Assembly (NCBI GenBank): GCA_944380515.1
Contig: CALWHT010000036.1
Span: forward strand, 61,846-125,845
Source of the DNA: an uncultured Roseburia sp.
Lineage (GTDB): Bacteria; Bacillota; Clostridia; Lachnospirales; Lachnospiraceae
Length of the DNA stretch: 64,000 nt
Direction: 5' to 3'
The translations under genes and the position numbers were made by a program. How positions within the stretch are numbered: the stretch's first letter is position 1; each line of letters starts with the position of its first letter. The notes below the pieces were generated by a model, which made no database searches, was not told the DNA's origin, and was given only the letters and a program-made list of their open reading frames with translations. Shown one piece after another: positions 61,935-64,000 of this stretch.

Positions 61935-62133
61935 TAAAAAATCGTTAAAATTTTACCAAAATCCATCAGAGATACTTTTGCGGGAAAATTTTACGGCAGA
62001 ACTTTATCACTTTAAAAGGTTACAAGAAAAAATGGACTAAGAAGTTATTTTGTGATAATCTGGTAAACGGTAAGGTTTTTTGACGGAAATTTCAGGGAAA
62101 GCTTGATTAGCATGCCCGGGGAGTATAGAGGAA

Positions 62134-62844
62134 ATGATAAGAATTGGAATATGCGATGATGTAATAGAACAACTTCAATTGCAGGAGGAGATACTCCGAA
62201 ATATAACGCATCAGCTGTGTTTAAACGCAGAGGTGGGAAGCTTTCAAAGCGGAGAGGACTTACTGTGTGAAATTGAGCAGAAGGGCAGTATGGATATTAT
62301 TCTGCTGGATATTGAAATGGGAGGGATAAATGGTGTGGAAACGGCACGGATGATACGCGAGAAAGACAGCCGGGTAATTTTGATTTTTATATCTTTCTAT
62401 GATCAGTATTGCAAAGAAATGATCAGTGTTCAGCCGTTTGCATTTATAGATAAGCCTGTTTCAGAAAAGCAATTAGAGCCCGTGATGAAGCGCACGCTAA
62501 AAGTGTTGGGGGAAAAAGAACAGATATTTGAATATACGTATAAAAAAGTTCCGCGTAAAATTTTGATAAGAAAAATTCGGTATTTTGAGAGCGATAAAAG
62601 AGAAATCAATATTTACAGTACGGATGGAATTTATTCATTTTATAAAAAATTGGATGAAGTAGAAATGCAGATAGAGAAGATGGATGTAAAATTTTTGAGG
62701 ATCAGTAAGTCGTATCTGGTAAATATGAACTATGTAAAAGAGTTCCGTTATGAAAAAGTAGTAATGGATGACGGCAAGGAACTGCGAATTGGGCCTACCT
62801 ATAAAGATAAAATTAGAAAGAGTTACCTTGAAATGATGGGATAA
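62134..62844 (+). CDS. LytTR-family response regulator (AgrA-like)
   Basis: 236 residues. Receiver domain: IGICDDVIEQL, phosphoacceptor Asp in MDIILLDIEMGGINGVETARMIR, then FAFIDKPVSEKQL. C-terminal LytTR DNA-binding domain: KILIRKIRYFESDKREINIYSTDG, FLRISKSYLVNMNYVKEFR and LRIGPTYKDKIRKSYLE. It is the output regulator type of agr quorum systems. It precedes agrD and agrB, but a terminator separates it from them and no sensor kinase gene adjoins. TTTTTTGACG upstream (62076-62085) resembles the motif before agrD. Confidence 0.92.
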   Translation: MIRIGICDDVIEQLQLQEEILRNITHQLCLNAEVGSFQSGEDLLCEIEQKGSMDIILLDIEMGGINGVETARMIREKDSRVILIFISFYDQYCKEMISVQPFAFIDKPVSEKQLEPVMKRTLKVLGEKEQIFEYTYKKVPRKILIRKIRYFESDKREINIYSTDGIYSFYKKLDEVEMQIEKMDVKFLRISKSYLVNMNYVKEFRYEKVVMDDGKELRIGPTYKDKIRKSYLEMMG

Positions 62845-62864
62845 ATTGGAGTGTATTTGATGGT

Positions 62865-62892
62865 GATGCGTCGGTCAGACGCATCTTTTTTT
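62865..62892 (+). terminator. Intrinsic terminator after the LytTR regulator gene
   Basis: GATGCGTC (62865-62872) pairs with GACGCATC (62878-62885), loop of five, then seven T. Confidence 0.9.
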
Positions 62893-62928
62893 GTATAAAA
62901 ATGCAAAAAGTTACAAATAAACATACTA

Positions 62929-62970
62929 TTTTTGACGTTTGGCGGATTTTTTGTCGAAAAATGGTAATAT
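62929..62970 (+). promoter_or_regulatory. Putative agrDB promoter with direct repeats
   Basis: TTTTTGACG (62929-62937) and TTTTTGTCG (62948-62956) are direct repeats 19 bases apart, with a related TTTGGCG between them (62938-62944). A -10-like TAATAT is at 62965-62970 with no good -35. This layout suits activation by the LytTR regulator. Confidence 0.45.
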
Positions 62971-62998
62971 CAGAAAAAAGAAGAGGAGGACATTTAAG

Positions 62999-63151
62999 AT
63001 GAAAAACTTTTTGAAAAGCTGCTTCAGCAATTTAATGATGTTCGGGTTGGAGAAGGTTGCAGTAGGTGCAGCGACAAAATGCTGTTATTTTATCCTGTAT
63101 CAGCCCAAAGTTCCGGAGAACCTCAAGAAGTTTGCCGAGAAACAGCATTGA
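62999..63151 (+). CDS. agrD: AgrD-like cyclic peptide autoinducer precursor
   Basis: 50 residues. N-terminal amphipathic leader (MKNFLKSCFSNLMMFGLEKV), Ala/Gly linker, core with Cys28-Cys29 followed by YFILY, and the conserved acidic/proline recognition tail QPKVPENLKKF. This matches the 'cyclic lactone autoinducer' AgrD family of Clostridia. A thiolactone from Cys28 or Cys29 to a residue before QPKVPE is expected. GAGGAGGA at 62983-62990 sets the ATG at 62999. AgrB follows 4 bases later. The double Cys makes the ring position uncertain. Confidence 0.85.
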   Translation: MKNFLKSCFSNLMMFGLEKVAVGAATKCCYFILYQPKVPENLKKFAEKQH

Positions 63152-63155
63152 CAAA

Positions 63156-63707
63156 ATGAACAATATTTTTGAGAGCATCGTAGACTTCATGGAAGAAAAT
63201 GGAAGCATCCAAAAAGAATACAGAGATGTATATTTATTCGCATTGCAGACAATCGTTGTGTATATTATCAACATCGGATCGGGTGTGATCATTGGCGTAT
63301 TCATGGGAGAGCTGTTCTACTGTGTGATTTTTCTGCTTGCTTTTATTCTGCTGCGGCAGGAGGCGGGCGGATATCATGCTCCCGGGTGGAAAAGCTGCTA
63401 TTTTCTTTCATGTGGGATTCTGATTTTAACATTATTATGGATAAAAGCAGAGCTGATATATCAGGAATATATTACGGGAACTGCAGCTTTTATAGCAGGA
63501 ATGAATGTCTTGTTTTTTGCTCCTTTGGAAGATAAAAACAAACCGTTGGAAGAATTGCAAAAGAAAGCAGTCAGAAAGAAAGCGAGGATAATGGTCGCAG
63601 CAGAGATGGCAGTGGGAGTGATATTTCTGTTTTTTGAGAAAAGGGCCGCATATGCGGTTTGGAGTTCTGTTATCTGGTGCGGTGTAAGTTATATGGCATG
63701 GATGTGA
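63156..63707 (+). CDS. agrB: AgrB-like peptide-processing membrane protease
   Basis: About 183 residues with four to six hydrophobic helices. Catalytic residues are clear: His74 and Cys81 in LLRQEAGGYHAPGWKSCYFLSC, spaced as in staphylococcal AgrB (His77/Cys84). It removes the C-terminal tail of AgrD, forms the thiolactone and helps export it. ATG at 63156 starts just after agrD, so translation is likely coupled; an upstream in-frame start at 63066 would overlap agrD almost fully. C-terminal end is normal length. Confidence 0.9.
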   Translation: MNNIFESIVDFMEENGSIQKEYRDVYLFALQTIVVYIINIGSGVIIGVFMGELFYCVIFLLAFILLRQEAGGYHAPGWKSCYFLSCGILILTLLWIKAELIYQEYITGTAAFIAGMNVLFFAPLEDKNKPLEELQKKAVRKKARIMVAAEMAVGVIFLFFEKRAAYAVWSSVIWCGVSYMAWM

Positions 63708-63745
63708 CAGATTTATTTGAACGTTATATGGGCTTCAAATATTAA

Positions 63746-64000
63746 GAGGAAAATGAAAATGAACAGGAAAAATTTCATGGATATGATGATATGCAGTCTT
63801 TGTCCAGTATAAGGAGACAGACTGGGAATTTGCAAAACGCCTGGCAGCTCAAAAAAATACTGTGTTAATGGCGAATGAAAAGAGCACCGGTGTGAAATAC
63901 ACTTTTGGAATTGCAGAAGAAGCGGGACATGAATTGTTATCCTATGAATCGTATTCCATCGTAAATCTGATTGGGGAATATCAGATAAAGAAGGATTGCG
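63746..64000 (+). pseudogene. Fragment resembling a contractile-injection/phage hub protein (VgrG/gpD-like), broken
   Basis: From 63805 to the window end one frame reads QYKETDWEFAKRLAAQ, then NTVLMANEKSTGVKYTFGI and HELLSYESYSI. The Y-K-E-T-D-W-E-F motif and following strand are typical of Firmicute phage late-control D / VgrG-family baseplate hubs. A stop lies just upstream in that frame (63787-63789) with no start codon. The preceding part (YDDMQSLSSI, from 63746) continues in another frame, so there is a frameshift near 63805-63811. No N-terminus is found. The rest lies outside the window. Confidence 0.5.

Noticed and set aside
1-64000. CRISPR arrays, tRNA or rRNA genes, insertion sequences
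   Set aside because: No regularly spaced repeats, cloverleaf-like genes or transposase frames were recognised by eye in any intergenic region.

Overview
The window looks like chromosome from a spore-forming, gut-type Clostridia, most likely family Lachnospiraceae. The evidence is moderate GC, AGGAGG-type ribosome binding sites, sporulation and germination genes (ytvI-like, gpr, spoIIP, a GerMN lipoprotein), a GlnRS, and many ABC importers with lipoprotein binding subunits. No species is assigned. No tRNA, rRNA, CRISPR array, insertion sequence or intact prophage was seen.

Layout. 1-2.1 kb: 5'-truncated lactonase and a YtvI-type permease. 2.2-7.2 kb: complete BMP-family (nucleoside-type) ABC importer. 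7.3-9.7 kb: DUF6033-like protein, orphan receiver-only regulator, trpS. 9.8-13.5 kb: AT-richer segment with an ABC ATPase, two unrecognised membrane proteins and an SGNH hydrolase. 13.5-22.0 kb: an OmpR-type two-component system facing away from a five-gene operon. That operon encodes a propeller-plus-solute-binding lipoprotein, two sugar-type permeases, an HlyD/MacA-like adaptor and a MacB-periplasmic-domain-like protein. 22.1-26.2 kb: glnS, a DUF2225 protein, a MocR/PdxR regulator. 26.2-31.8 kb: complete dipeptide/oligopeptide importer. 31.8-36.5 kb: AT-richer segment with a small lipoprotein and a damaged xylan locus: deacetylase, GH10 xylanase whose end is replaced, and a frameshifted GH8. 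36.5-44.3 kb: divergent arginine genes, argG against argC-GNAT-argJ-argB-argD plus an orphan binding protein. 44.4-51.7 kb: comEA, WalRK-like two-component system, GerMN lipoprotein, comEC, holA. 51.7-54.5 kb: rpsT, gpr, spoIIP. 54.5-61.8 kb: asnB, a heterodimeric ABC exporter pair, pckA. 62.1-64 kb: an agr-type peptide signalling locus (LytTR regulator, agrD, agrB, no agrC), then a broken fragment resembling a contractile-injection hub protein, cut by the window end.

The best candidate for an undescribed system is the 13.5-22.0 kb block. It joins import-type permeases and a propeller-fused binding protein to parts normally found in export machines, with no ATPase of its own, next to a dedicated two-component system and a tandem-repeat promoter. 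Other unexplained items are a multi-hairpin element between argJ and argB, a roughly 63-nt non-coding repeat upstream of glnS and of the SGNH hydrolase, a 13-bp-arm palindrome over the xylan promoter, and the agr locus without a sensor kinase. Functions rest on motif recognition by eye; no database search was run.
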